This document shows, piece by piece, positions 8,879 to 16,777 of a stretch of DNA of 64,000 bases (position 1 is the stretch's first letter; each line of letters begins with the position of its first letter). The notes under the pieces are model-generated. The model did not search any database, had not been told where the DNA came from, and saw nothing but the letters and a program-made list of their open reading frames with translations. The DNA is from Bacillus licheniformis DSM 13 = ATCC 14580 (lineage in GTDB: Bacteria > Bacillota > Bacilli > Bacillales > Bacillaceae). A program made the position numbers and the translations under genes. Location: NCBI RefSeq assembly GCF_000011645.1, contig NC_006270.3, forward strand, positions 3,680,501 through 3,744,500, in the 5' to 3' direction.

Positions 8879-9649
8879 TTAAGTATCGTGATGTTCAGCC
8901 ACAAGCAGCTCCACATCGTGTTCATCAAGCAGCTTCTGAAACGGTTTCGACGGCAGCCGGTCTGTAATGAGAAGGTCAATGTCACTGAGTTCAGCGTATC
9001 GGTAAAAATCCGTTCTCCCGATTTTCGAATGGTCGGCAAGCGCTATGACTTGCTTCGCTTGGGAAATCATTTTCCGCTTCACCATTCCGTCCTCCTCATG
9101 GGCGATTGTAAGCCCATGTTCAGAAACCCCCACCACGCCGATCAGCGCTTTATCAACATGATAGCATGACAGCTTTTCAATGACAGAGGCGCCGTACAAA
9201 AACCGGTGCTCTTTTTGAAGCTTTCCTCCAAGCAGGCGGATGTCAGCCCCTTTTCTTGAGGAAAGAACGTCCGCAAGGTTAATCGAATTGGTGATGATCG
9301 TGCAATTGACATCCGGCAAATGCTCTGCGCATGATTGGACTGTCGTGGAAGCGTCCAAAATAATGCGGTCGCCTTCTCTGATTAAAGAAGCGGCTGCTTT
9401 TCCGATCATGCTTTTTTCTTCGGAAACCATGCCCAGCCTGCCCGAATAGTCTTTGACCTCATCATGAACGGTGGGCAGAATCGCCCCGCCCCTTGTCCTG
9501 ATAATGGCGCCTTGCTCTTGCAGTTTAACCAGATCCCGCCTTGCCGTATCTCTTGAAACTCCGAATAAAGAACAAATTTGTTCAACGGAAATCCGTTTAT
9601 GCTCTTTTAAATAGTCGATGATGGAAATTAGCCTTTCCTCTTGGTACAC
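8879..9649 (-). CDS. glcR: DeoR-family transcriptional repressor GlcR (YwpI)
   Basis: 256-residue DeoR repressor. It has an N-terminal winged helix-turn-helix (about residues 19-56, ISVEQICSLFGVSRDTARRDL) and a C-terminal sugar-phosphate sensor domain with the DASTT and IITNS segments. It is first in a two-gene unit with ywpJ. The upstream region has a consensus promoter whose -10 lies in one of two matching 18-bp repeats, which supports autorepression (inference). Confidence 0.9.
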   Translation of the reverse strand: MYQEERLISIIDYLKEHKRISVEQICSLFGVSRDTARRDLVKLQEQGAIIRTRGGAILPTVHDEVKDYSGRLGMVSEEKSMIGKAAASLIREGDRIILDASTTVQSCAEHLPDVNCTIITNSINLADVLSSRKGADIRLLGGKLQKEHRFLYGASVIEKLSCYHVDKALIGVVGVSEHGLTIAHEEDGMVKRKMISQAKQVIALADHSKIGRTDFYRYAELSDIDLLITDRLPSKPFQKLLDEHDVELLVAEHHDT

Positions 9650-9688
9650 TGGATCATTCCTTCTTTGCGCAAGTAAAGTTCATCATTT

Positions 9689-9706
9689 ATAAGTGATTAT
9701 AAGCAA
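9689..9706 (-). promoter_or_regulatory. Candidate GlcR operator, proximal copy
   Basis: Plus-strand ATAAGTGATTATAAGCAA, which matches the distal copy (9731-9748) at 16 of 18 positions. It contains the -10 element of the glcR promoter. A DeoR-type operator covering the -10 would block initiation. Confidence 0.6.
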
Positions 9707-9724
9707 TTACGCCGAATAAATCAA
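9696..9724 (-). promoter_or_regulatory. SigA promoter of glcR-ywpJ
   Basis: Minus-strand TTGATT (9719-9724), 17-nt spacer, TATAAT (9696-9701); near-consensus SigA promoter. Confidence 0.8.
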
Positions 9725-9730
9725 GAGTAT

Positions 9731-9748
9731 ATAAGTAATGATAAGCAA
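9731..9748 (-). promoter_or_regulatory. Candidate GlcR operator, distal copy
   Basis: Plus-strand ATAAGTAATGATAAGCAA, a direct repeat of 9689-9706 offset by exactly 42 bp, close to four helical turns. Located just upstream of the -35. Confidence 0.55.
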
Positions 9749-9754
9749 AAATAA

Positions 9755-9785
9755 AGCCTGAGGCCGGTTTCCCGTCCCCCAGGCT
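9755..9785 (-). terminator. Probable terminator of the sorbitol operon
   Basis: AGCCTG / CAGGCT arms with a large GC-rich loop, followed on the minus strand by TTATTTTT. Just past the aldolase stop codon. Confidence 0.55.
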
Positions 9786-9791
9786 CGTACT

Positions 9792-10460
9792 TTAAAATGA
9801 AAATGTTCCATATTGAGAGTGCCAAATCTCACGAAACGCATGGATATCACGATCTACAGCCGGATGATCAGCCAAACGGCTTATAAGCTCAGGGCTGATT
9901 GTCGCCTCATGGCTCCCCGCTTCCATGACGGCAAGAATTTGACGGTTATGTTTAAAGCTTGCCGCAAGCACTTTGCAATTTAAACAGTTTGTGTTGAATA
10001 AGCCGACAATCGTTTTGACAACGCCAGCGCCATTACCATACTCTTGATCAATGCGATTGACATACGGCGCGACATAGGAGGCGCCGGCTTTTGCCGCCAG
10101 TACAGCCTGTGCAGCGGTATAAACCGTTGTCCCGGTGGTCTGGATATTTTCAGCCGCAAGCTTTCTGATCGCGTAAAGCCCTTGAGTCGTCACCGGAATT
10201 TTCACAGACACGTTTCCATCTAGCCAGTTATAGAGTGCCTTCGCCTGATCGACCATATCCCGCCAATGGTCGGCGATCACTTGGGCATGGAGAGGCAGAT
10301 GCTCGGGAAGAAGCCGCCGAATATCTTGAATCTGCTGTTTAAAAGGCTTGTTCTCCCTTGCGATCAGTGCCGGGTTTGTCGTGACGCCGCCAGCGGGAAA
10401 TGAATCAAGCAATCTTTCAATCTCCGGTATATGCGCTGAATCAATCAGCATGTTCATCAT
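9792..10460 (-). CDS. Transaldolase-like / fructose-6-phosphate aldolase family protein
   Basis: 222-residue short transaldolase-family (TalB/FSA) barrel. The Schiff-base lysine is visible in the segment GNVSVKIPVTTQG near residue 86, and DSAHIPEIERLL at the N-terminus is typical of the small FSA-type subgroup. FSA enzymes interconvert fructose 6-phosphate with dihydroxyacetone and glyceraldehyde 3-phosphate. As last gene of the sorbitol operon it would act on the fructose 6-phosphate made by SrlD, or on a related sugar phosphate; the physiological reaction is inferred. Confidence 0.82.
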   Translation of the reverse strand: MMNMLIDSAHIPEIERLLDSFPAGGVTTNPALIARENKPFKQQIQDIRRLLPEHLPLHAQVIADHWRDMVDQAKALYNWLDGNVSVKIPVTTQGLYAIRKLAAENIQTTGTTVYTAAQAVLAAKAGASYVAPYVNRIDQEYGNGAGVVKTIVGLFNTNCLNCKVLAASFKHNRQILAVMEAGSHEATISPELISRLADHPAVDRDIHAFREIWHSQYGTFSF

Positions 10461-10477
10461 CGCGTCCCCCTCTTGTT

Positions 10478-11263
10478 TTAATGCATGACCTGCCCCCCGG
10501 TTACATTGATCGATTGACCCGTCATATAAGATGCTTGGTCAGAGGCGTAAAATAAGATGGCATTGGCGATGTCATCATACGTACAGCCCCGTCCTAGAGG
10601 CACTTTTTCGGTGTACACGCGCTCTACTTCGCTCTCTGGAATGCCGAGCTTTTTCGCGTATTGCGGGATCAAGCTTTGGAACATCGGCGATTTTAACAAG
10701 TTTCCCGGCATAATGCTGTTCACCCGAATGTTGTGTTCGGCAAGATCAAGCGCGAGGCTTTGCGTGAGACCGACCCCTCCAAATTTAGAAGCTGAATAAG
10801 CTGTATTATGCTTGCTGCCGACTTTTCCCGATTTGGAATTGATTTGAATGATTGACCCGCTTCCCTGCTCAATCATGACCTTTGACGTTTCCCTCGCGCA
10901 AAGAAAATACCCGGTCAAATTGACCTCGATGGTCCGTTCCCAGTCTTCAAGTTCAAAATCCGTGATTTTATTGCTTTTGGCGATTCCCGCACTGTACACC
11001 ATCACATCGATTTTATTGAATTCGTCCGTGACCCTGCCGATCATTTTTTTCACATCGGCTTCCTTTGTAAAATCCGCTTGAATCCACAGCGATTTGACCC
11101 CGTATTGACCGGCTGCATGATCTGCCGTCCTTTCGGCGTTCTCGCCGTTGATGTCTGCGACCGCGATGTCATATCCCGCCTCTGCCATCCGGTAGGACAG
11201 CGCTTCTCCGAGACTTTGGCCGCCGCCGCATATCAATGCCACTTTTCCTTTATTCATCTCCAT
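10478..11263 (-). CDS. srlD: Sorbitol-6-phosphate 2-dehydrogenase, SDR family
   Basis: 261-residue short-chain dehydrogenase. Nucleotide-binding GGGQSLG lies near residues 13-19, the catalytic serine in IIQINSKSG near 145, and YSASK near 156-160. Placement between the glucitol PTS genes and the aldolase supports oxidation of sorbitol 6-phosphate to fructose 6-phosphate with NAD. Start ATG with an AAGGAGCGGGTG ribosome-binding site. Soluble cytosolic enzyme. Confidence 0.88.
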   Translation of the reverse strand: MEMNKGKVALICGGGQSLGEALSYRMAEAGYDIAVADINGENAERTADHAAGQYGVKSLWIQADFTKEADVKKMIGRVTDEFNKIDVMVYSAGIAKSNKITDFELEDWERTIEVNLTGYFLCARETSKVMIEQGSGSIIQINSKSGKVGSKHNTAYSASKFGGVGLTQSLALDLAEHNIRVNSIMPGNLLKSPMFQSLIPQYAKKLGIPESEVERVYTEKVPLGRGCTYDDIANAILFYASDQASYMTGQSINVTGGQVMH

Positions 11264-11277
11264 ATTGCACCCGCTCC

Positions 11278-11649
11278 TTATGAGAATCTTTTAACTTGAA
11301 TACAGTCTCCTGCTGAAACCTCCGGCAGTTGTTCTTTTCGTTCAAGGTACAGTGTTCCCGGCAGTTCGGCTGAAACTGATCCGTCAAATTTTAGCGTAAT
11401 ATGCCCGAGATTCGCCAAGTTTTGACGAACGGCTCCGCCAACGGCTGTAATTTTGTAGGTCTCGCCGCCCAGTATGAGCTCATCGCCTTCATTGAAGTCG
11501 CCTTCTACAGGCTTTATATCAATTGATAAACAATAATCTTTCAATTCATCCGGAGCACCTTCACCAAATAATATGAGCATCTTTTCATCTGAAAACGCCG
11601 CTGCTTGAGCTCCGATTCTGTTTATTTTTGTTTCATAAAGCATGACCAT
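11278..11649 (-). CDS. srlB: Glucitol/sorbitol PTS enzyme IIA
   Basis: 123-residue EIIA-Gut domain protein, the cytosolic phosphoryl carrier between HPr and EIIB-Gut. The segment NLGHITLKFDG near residue 83 resembles the conserved family segment; the exact phosphorylated histidine cannot be fixed by eye. Position between srlE and srlD in a complete glucitol PTS operon supports the call. The start could be either of two in-frame ATGs (11649 or 11643). Confidence 0.85.
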   Translation of the reverse strand: MVMLYETKINRIGAQAAAFSDEKMLILFGEGAPDELKDYCLSIDIKPVEGDFNEGDELILGGETYKITAVGGAVRQNLANLGHITLKFDGSVSAELPGTLYLERKEQLPEVSAGDCIQVKRFS

Positions 11650-11673
11650 TATTCTCCCTCCTTAAGAAAACCC

Positions 11674-12681
11674 TCAGCTGTCATACATGCCAAAGCTGGC
11701 CAGCCAAGCAATAAAAACGGTTGGCGCCCCCGTGAGAAAACGCGAATACAGCACCGACGGCACCCCGACTTCAACCGTTTCGACTTCCGCTTCCGCAAGA
11801 CCCAGACCGACTGGAACAAAGTCGGCAGCGGCTTGTGAATTGATTGCAAATAACGCAGGCAGCGCCAAATTCGGCGGAATGTTTCCTTTGCCAATCTCAA
11901 CGCCGATCAGAGAACCGACAACTTGTGCAATCACCGCCCCCGGTCCAAGGAACGGGGAAAGCAGTGGAAATGAACAAACAAGCGAGATTAGTAGCAACCC
12001 GGGCAGTGAGCCTGCAAATGGTGATAAATATTTGGCAAAAATGTCTCCGATGCCTGACTCTTTAATGATGCCGATCAATAGAGCCACAAAAGCCATGAAC
12101 GGAAGAATTGTTTTGATAACGGTTTCAATCGCTTCCCGTCCAGCTTGATAAAATGTGCTGACGATCGATCCCATGGCCATCCCGATTTTCGCCATCATCC
12201 CTTTCGGCGACTGCTGTTCACTAATCTTTTTCTCTGTGCTATAATGGTTTTGTTTATTTTGTATTTGTTTTTCTTCTGGAATATTAGACTGTTCAGGCTC
12301 CTCCACAGCTCCCAGCAGTTTAATATTCTCTTTTTTTACTCCGGAAACATATATATCTTCTGTAATATGGGCGGCAAGCGGCCCGCTTTTCCCGGTCGCC
12401 ATCACATTGATCGTCGGAATTCGCTTTTGCGGGTAAAGTCCGCAGCGCAGCGTCCCTCCGCAGTCGATGATCACAGCGGCCATTTCGCTTTCGGGTACTG
12501 TCGTTTTAAAGCCGTCGACCAGGGTGCACCCCGTCAGCTCAGCTAAATGATCCGCAAAATCGGGTTTGTTTCCGCCGGTGACGTACACGATTTTATTTCT
12601 CTCTTCATCAGGCGTGATCACCAGAGGTCCGCCAAACCCTCCAGGCCCTTTTGAAACTTCAACCGAACGATAGGAACTCAT
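11674..12681 (-). CDS. srlE: Glucitol/sorbitol PTS enzyme IIBC component
   Basis: 335-residue EIIBC-Gut protein. The N-terminal cytosolic IIB domain (about residues 1-125) carries the CGGTLRCGLYP segment, which holds the candidate phosphocysteine. A charged linker (about 125-165) leads to membrane segments from about 185 onward, including FMAFVALLIGII and GLLLISLVCSFPLLSPFLGPG. It phosphorylates sorbitol during import together with SrlA. Confidence 0.9.
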   Translation of the reverse strand: MSSYRSVEVSKGPGGFGGPLVITPDEERNKIVYVTGGNKPDFADHLAELTGCTLVDGFKTTVPESEMAAVIIDCGGTLRCGLYPQKRIPTINVMATGKSGPLAAHITEDIYVSGVKKENIKLLGAVEEPEQSNIPEEKQIQNKQNHYSTEKKISEQQSPKGMMAKIGMAMGSIVSTFYQAGREAIETVIKTILPFMAFVALLIGIIKESGIGDIFAKYLSPFAGSLPGLLLISLVCSFPLLSPFLGPGAVIAQVVGSLIGVEIGKGNIPPNLALPALFAINSQAAADFVPVGLGLAEAEVETVEVGVPSVLYSRFLTGAPTVFIAWLASFGMYDS

Positions 12682-12698
12682 CTCCTAAACCGCCTTTC

Positions 12699-13247
12699 TT
12701 ATTTAAGATCAATCGAATCTTTCAAGGCAATGCCCTGCTGTTTCGCGACATAAGCCGTTGTCATATCCGTTACCCAGCCCCTGAGAAAGTTTGTCACAAT
12801 CCCGACTAAAAGATAGCGGAGAGCAAGCTCCGTCGTTTCATGCCCGAGCGTTGTAATCCCTGCGGCAATCCCAAGGAAAACAAACAGCTCGCCCGGATTC
12901 ACGTGTGGGAAAAGTCCGTTATGCGTGTGGCACGAATAGGATGCAGCCGCATAATAGCTCGGTTTGTATTTTTCAGGCAAGAACCTGCCAAGCGACAGCG
13001 TCATTGGATTTGCGAGCATGAACGTACCGATGACAGGCAAAACCATGTATCTGGTCAATGGATTTTTTCCCGACTTCCTCGCAAGCGCTTCTACGCGCTT
13101 TTCTCCTATCAGGCGTATCAGAGCATTCATGGCGACAAGCAGCATAATCAATAAAGGAACGATGTCTGTAAGCATACCGACAAACACTTCTCCGCCATGC
13201 CTGAATAAGTCCATAAACTTTTCCGCAAGCCATGTTACGTTTTTCAT
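12699..13247 (-). CDS. srlA: Glucitol/sorbitol PTS enzyme IIC component
   Basis: 182-residue EIIC-Gut membrane protein with about four hydrophobic segments and the conserved SYSCHTHNGLFPHVNPGELFVFLG stretch near residues 103-126. It forms the membrane channel half with the C-terminal part of SrlE. Its ATG overlaps the stop of gutM by 4 nt, implying translational coupling. Length matches the family. Confidence 0.9.
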   Translation of the reverse strand: MKNVTWLAEKFMDLFRHGGEVFVGMLTDIVPLLIMLLVAMNALIRLIGEKRVEALARKSGKNPLTRYMVLPVIGTFMLANPMTLSLGRFLPEKYKPSYYAAASYSCHTHNGLFPHVNPGELFVFLGIAAGITTLGHETTELALRYLLVGIVTNFLRGWVTDMTTAYVAKQQGIALKDSIDLK

Positions 13248-13687
13248 ATTTCACCTCTTTTTTTGATTTGAAAGCTCATCAGTTTTTGAAGCCGTGTTTT
13301 CTTCTGCGGAACATCACCCCCTTTCGTGATGATGTCGAATGTTCTCAAGGCATCTTCAATTGCAAGACGTGTGAGGCGGTCGTGCCGGGCAAGCTCCGCT
13401 TGTCCGATCTTCAGCAAATACTTTCCTTCAAACCCTTTTAAAGGTCTGATTCTTGAAAAGACGGTGACACCTTGCATTTTTGATGCCTTCAAAATTTTGT
13501 TGCGTTTGTCGATGACAAACAGGACGACCGTTCCGGCTCTGAGTAAGCCGGTCTTCCTTCCGACCGCGACTCTCCCTATACGCCTGTACGCGGCGAACGT
13601 TCGATTGAAATGCCTGATTTGCCAAAAACCTAAAACGCTCTGGAGAAGCCATGCAGCTCCAAGGGCGATGATAAAGTAAATGATCAT
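13244..13687 (-). CDS. gutM: GutM-family glucitol operon activator protein
   Basis: 147-residue GutM family protein. One N-terminal membrane helix (residues 1-20) precedes a basic soluble domain (KGFEGKYLLKIGQ region). GutM acts as an auxiliary activator of glucitol operons in enterobacteria; in Firmicutes its function is inferred from the family. Both its start and its stop overlap neighbouring genes by 4 nt. Confidence 0.82.
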   Translation of the reverse strand: MIIYFIIALGAAWLLQSVLGFWQIRHFNRTFAAYRRIGRVAVGRKTGLLRAGTVVLFVIDKRNKILKASKMQGVTVFSRIRPLKGFEGKYLLKIGQAELARHDRLTRLAIEDALRTFDIITKGGDVPQKKTRLQKLMSFQIKKRGEI

Positions 13688-14646
13688 GATTGATTTCTCA
13701 CCTCCTCGGCAATTTCTCTGGCTGTTTCGGCAGTTGTCACTAAAACATTAATATAGCGGCCTTTTGCAGCCCCGATAATCGAAGGAACTTTTTCATGGGA
13801 TTCGGCAAGACCTATGGAATATTCCAAATCCTTTAACCTGTTGATGTCTATCGCGATGGTTCTGTCATGAATCTCTGTTTCTACTAAAGCTCCCGAACGA
13901 TCAAAGAAACGCGAGCATATATCTCCGACTGCATGTTTTTCTTCAAGGCGCTCGATATCCTGATCGCCGTAAAATCCGGTCCAGATCATATTTGAAGAAC
14001 TAAGCGGCGCCCCGATTCCGACGGCTGCCACAGTAAGGCCGTTCCACAGCCTTTCTATTTTTTTGAAATAGTGGGACTTGACGATTTCCTCCTTCGTTTC
14101 TTTTTTTTCGACAACGGCTGCCGCATCTATGAAGTAAGGCGTGCCTCCAAAGTCACCCGCAATGCTGTAGACGATGCTGTTCACGTGATATTTCGTATCC
14201 ATGGCGCCCGGACCGCCGACCAGCGGCACGAATGAAGCGCTCCGTTTTTTGACGCCGTGAAACTCCCCGATCATTCCCGCCATCGTCGTCCCCCATGCGA
14301 AGCCTACCGTATCCCCGTCTTTCACGACTCGTTTTAAGATTTCGGCTCCGGCTTTGCCGACGAGTTTCTTCTTGTCTTCAGCTGTTTGTTCCGGTTTTGC
14401 ATCACATATGTACACTTCTTTAAGCCCGAGCAGCTGTTCGAGCTCCCGTTCCAAATCATAGTGTGTCCCGACATGGTCATCGATCGTGATTTTAACGATT
14501 CCTGCCTCACGCGCTTTTTTCAGCATACGTCCGACGGTTGTTCTGTATATCCCTGTTGCTTTTGCAATCTGGCTCTGTGTCATATCCTCTTCGTAGTACA
14601 TTTTGCAGACTTTGATCAGAAGGCGTTTATCATCCCTCATTTCCAT
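13684..14646 (-). CDS. SorC-family transcriptional regulator of the sorbitol operon
   Basis: 320 residues from the ATG at 14646, chosen because AAAGGGTGATCTT precedes it; a longer frame from TTG at 14679 runs through the operator and is unlikely. N-terminal helix-turn-helix (about residues 18-45, MTQSQIAKATGIYRTTVGRMLKKA) and a C-terminal sugar-binding domain of the SorC/DeoR effector fold (FAWGTTM, FVPLVGG). It heads the PTS operon and is coupled to gutM. It probably senses a phosphorylated sugar and controls its own operon through the palindrome at 14663-14680. Confidence 0.85.
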   Translation of the reverse strand: MEMRDDKRLLIKVCKMYYEEDMTQSQIAKATGIYRTTVGRMLKKAREAGIVKITIDDHVGTHYDLERELEQLLGLKEVYICDAKPEQTAEDKKKLVGKAGAEILKRVVKDGDTVGFAWGTTMAGMIGEFHGVKKRSASFVPLVGGPGAMDTKYHVNSIVYSIAGDFGGTPYFIDAAAVVEKKETKEEIVKSHYFKKIERLWNGLTVAAVGIGAPLSSSNMIWTGFYGDQDIERLEEKHAVGDICSRFFDRSGALVETEIHDRTIAIDINRLKDLEYSIGLAESHEKVPSIIGAAKGRYINVLVTTAETAREIAEEVRNQS

Positions 14647-14662
14647 AAGATCACCCTTTACC

Positions 14663-14680
14663 TTTGCGCATTTGTGCAAA
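14663..14680 (-). promoter_or_regulatory. Candidate operator for the SorC-type regulator
   Basis: Inverted repeat TTTGCGCA-TT-TGTGCAAA (7 of 8 arm positions pair), between the promoter and the start codon of the regulator gene. Confidence 0.6.
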
Positions 14681-14710
14681 CATTGGTCATTTGTTGTTGT
14701 ATTCGCTTAC

Positions 14711-14739
14711 ATTATACATACGGAATTTTTGGACGTCAA
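14711..14739 (-). promoter_or_regulatory. SigA promoter of the sorbitol operon
   Basis: Minus-strand TTGACG (14734-14739), 17-nt spacer, TATAAT (14711-14716). One mismatch to consensus. Confidence 0.85.
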
Positions 14740-14775
14740 TTTAAATTTGTCTATTTTTTGTCTAAAATAAAAAAA

Positions 14776-14793
14776 CCGGTCATTCAAAACCGG
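14776..14793 (-). terminator. Probable terminator after ssbB
   Basis: CCGGT / ACCGG stem followed on the minus strand by TTTTTTT, about 75 nt past the ssbB stop and directly before the sorbitol promoter. Confidence 0.6.
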
Positions 14794-14867
14794 CCATAAA
14801 AGGGGATAAACAAGGGGATATTGATTGATTCTTTTTGAGAAAGGAGTTTATAGAAGGAATCTTAGGT

Positions 14868-15215
14868 TTAAGCATCAGCCGGCTCATGCGCTTTCCGGCT
14901 TTCTCCCAAAAATCTGACTGACCGGGCGACAACTTCTGTAATAAAGGTGCGTTCGCCTTCTGAATTGACGTATTGGCGGGTCTGGATTCTTCCGCTCAGC
15001 CCGATGATGGAGCCTTTTTCGCAATATTCGGCTGTGTTCACGGCAGTTTTGCGCCATAGAGTGCAATTGACAAAGTCCGCTTCTACTTCGCCTGCTGCGT
15101 TCTTGAAAGGCCTGCTGACAGCCAGCGTCACATTTGCAACAGGGACACCGTCAGATGTATACCGCAGTTCGGGATCTTTTGTCAAACGCCCGACGAGCAT
15201 GATCTCATTAAACAT
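14868..15215 (-). CDS. ssbB: Single-stranded DNA-binding protein SsbB (YwpH)
   Basis: 115-residue OB-fold SSB (MFNEIMLVGRLTKDPELRYT, DFVNCTLWRKTAVN). It lacks the long Gly/Gln-rich linker and acidic DDDIPF-type tail of the essential SsbA, as expected for the competence-associated paralogue that protects incoming single-stranded DNA. Synteny with ywpG and ywpF supports SsbB. No unambiguous ComK box could be picked out by eye. The B. subtilis protein is of nearly the same length (113). Confidence 0.9.
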   Translation of the reverse strand: MFNEIMLVGRLTKDPELRYTSDGVPVANVTLAVSRPFKNAAGEVEADFVNCTLWRKTAVNTAEYCEKGSIIGLSGRIQTRQYVNSEGERTFITEVVARSVRFLGESRKAHEPADA

Positions 15216-15296
15216 TTCGTCCCTCCCTTCCTGTTCGGGTATCCCCAGTTTATAAGAGAACAGATTTTAAGCAAAATCCTCATAAAAGAAAAATAA

Positions 15297-15314
15297 CCCG
15301 GAAAAAAACCCGGG
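15297..15314 (-). terminator. Terminator after ywpG
   Basis: CCCGG / CCGGG stem with an A-rich loop, followed on the minus strand by TTATTTTT; lies just downstream of the ywpG stop. Confidence 0.65.
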
Positions 15315-15320
15315 CTCATG

Positions 15321-15692
15321 TCATAATTTTTGCTTTTTTCTTCCACTAATCATAAAAATCATTTCATTTTTATTTGAGAAATACGTATTTTTCAGAAACT
15401 GAAAAAAAACAGGAGATGACAGCCACCGCTCTGAGTATACGCGGACATATGAGCCCCCGTCCCAAGCATACAGACGGAATGACAACTCTTTCTGTTTAAG
15501 CGTTACTTGAAATTCGTATATTTCCATTCCGTCCTTCGTTTCATAGCGAAACATGATGCCTTCATTTGCATATGTGCTGATTTCGTGCTTTTTGTTACCG
15601 GCTGAAAAGCAAATCATAGGCATATATTGACGGCAGTCAGCAGCTGAATTGCTTGCGATCACAAATACTTCCTTTAAGTAAAAATGGTTCAT
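15321..15692 (-). CDS. ywpG: YwpG-like protein, function unknown
   Basis: 123 residues, mostly beta-rich and soluble, no membrane segment, basic C-terminus (SGRKKQKL). Assigned to YwpG by position between ssbB and ywpF and by similar length rather than by any motif. RBS AGGAGGTGACTT precedes the ATG. No catalytic residues recognised. Confidence 0.6.
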   Translation of the reverse strand: MNHFYLKEVFVIASNSAADCRQYMPMICFSAGNKKHEISTYANEGIMFRYETKDGMEIYEFQVTLKQKELSFRLYAWDGGSYVRVYSERWLSSPVFFQFLKNTYFSNKNEMIFMISGRKKQKL

Positions 15693-15828
15693 AAGTCACC
15701 TCCTGCTCAATATCACCTAAAGTATAAATAAAAATAAAGCATTATAAAATACTTTTTGCAAAATTTAAAATATGAATATGCTCCTATTGCAGAAACAAAC
15801 CAGGGTCAAGAGTTCTCCCAAGCGAATG

Positions 15829-15837
15829 TGCTATAAT
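15829..15837 (+). promoter_or_regulatory. Extended -10 promoter of ywpF
   Basis: TGC TATAAT, an extended -10 (TGn + consensus TATAAT at 15832-15837), with no good -35. The start codon lies about 37 nt further. Confidence 0.6.
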
Positions 15838-15873
15838 GGTTATACAACTATGGAAGCTTGTGAGGTGATACTA

Positions 15874-16287
15874 ATGAAAACCTTTAGGCTTATTGATTTA
15901 AAAATTGTCCGCCAGGATGACACTTCAAAGCGGCTTGAGGAGTTCCCGCTGATCGACGGCCTTATCATTAATAAGGAAGACGGAGAAAACCACTGGATGG
16001 TTGAAGGTCTGGTTTCTAAAGAATACCGGTATTTTTTCGAATATCTCCTTCAGGAAGGCAAAGAAGTGAAAGCATATGTAACGATCACGAAAAAAAGCAA
16101 CCGCCCAGCACAGCTGTTAGCGAAGGTCAAAAACATCACGGTGCTCGGCGAGCATGTTTCCGTCTTATTGGACGGCAAAATGGTCAGCTCAAAGCTGAGG
16201 AAAGGCTCCGACAAGATTTTGGAAGATTTAATGAAAGAAGGATATTCCGGAGATCGGCTTCTTGAAGCATTTAAGCAAAATATATAA
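15874..16287 (+). CDS. ywpF: YwpF-like protein, function unknown
   Basis: 137 residues from the ATG at 15874, which has GTGAGGTGATACT as ribosome-binding site; the longer open frame from 15772 starts upstream of the promoter and is rejected. The sequence MKTFRLIDLKIVRQDD and the length match the YwpF family (B. subtilis 136). Soluble, mixed alpha/beta; no known activity. Confidence 0.8.
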   Translation: MKTFRLIDLKIVRQDDTSKRLEEFPLIDGLIINKEDGENHWMVEGLVSKEYRYFFEYLLQEGKEVKAYVTITKKSNRPAQLLAKVKNITVLGEHVSVLLDGKMVSSKLRKGSDKILEDLMKEGYSGDRLLEAFKQNI

Positions 16288-16290
16288 AAA

Positions 16291-16313
16291 AGGCTGTCTT
16301 CGCCGGACAGCCT
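16291..16313. terminator. Bidirectional terminator between ywpF and mscL
   Basis: AGGCTGTC / GACAGCCT stem with T-runs on both sides; serves the converging ywpF and mscL. Confidence 0.85.
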
Positions 16314-16327
16314 TTTCATTTATAGCT

Positions 16328-16708
16328 CTAAGAACGGTTTGTCTGCTCTTTTAACAAATCCCGTATTTCCTTAAGCAATTCTTCCTGAGGATCAGGAGCA
16401 GCTTTTTCTTCTTCGGCATCCTTCTTCTTCAGCTTAGAGATATAGCGGATAAATAGAAAAATGGAAAACGAAATAATAAAGAAATTGACGATCGACTGAA
16501 TGAATAGCCCATATTTAATTTCGGCATCAACAAATGTGAACGACAGCGCGGAAAAATCCAGGCCTCCAAGCAGAAGACCGAGGAGCGGCATCATCAAATC
16601 ATTGACAAGCGAAGTTACGATTTTTCCAAAGGCGCCTCCGATGATGACACCAATTGCAAGATCGATTACATTTCCCCGAATCGCAAAACTTTTAAATTCT
16701 TTCCACAT
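16328..16708 (-). CDS. mscL: Large-conductance mechanosensitive channel MscL
   Basis: 126-residue MscL. N-terminal MWKEFKSFAIRGNVIDLAIGVIIGGAFGKIV gives the first transmembrane helix, with a second helix at about residues 70-90 and a charged C-terminal helix. It forms a homopentameric channel that opens under membrane tension to release solutes after hypo-osmotic shock. Confidence 0.95.
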   Translation of the reverse strand: MWKEFKSFAIRGNVIDLAIGVIIGGAFGKIVTSLVNDLMMPLLGLLLGGLDFSALSFTFVDAEIKYGLFIQSIVNFFIISFSIFLFIRYISKLKKKDAEEEKAAPDPQEELLKEIRDLLKEQTNRS

Positions 16709-16744
16709 GAATGATCACCTTTTCGCTTTCATGATAAAAAAACA

Positions 16745-16768
16745 AATGGGCTTTTACGAAAACCCATT
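16745..16768 (-). terminator. Terminator after fabZ
   Basis: AATGGG / CCCATT stem followed on the minus strand by TGTTTTTTT. Confidence 0.65.
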
Positions 16769-16777
16769 GTGTTTACA

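Noticed and set aside
14868..15320. ComK box for ssbB
   Set aside because: AT-rich patches are present but no clear pair of AAAA-N5-TTTT motifs with proper spacing could be identified by eye.
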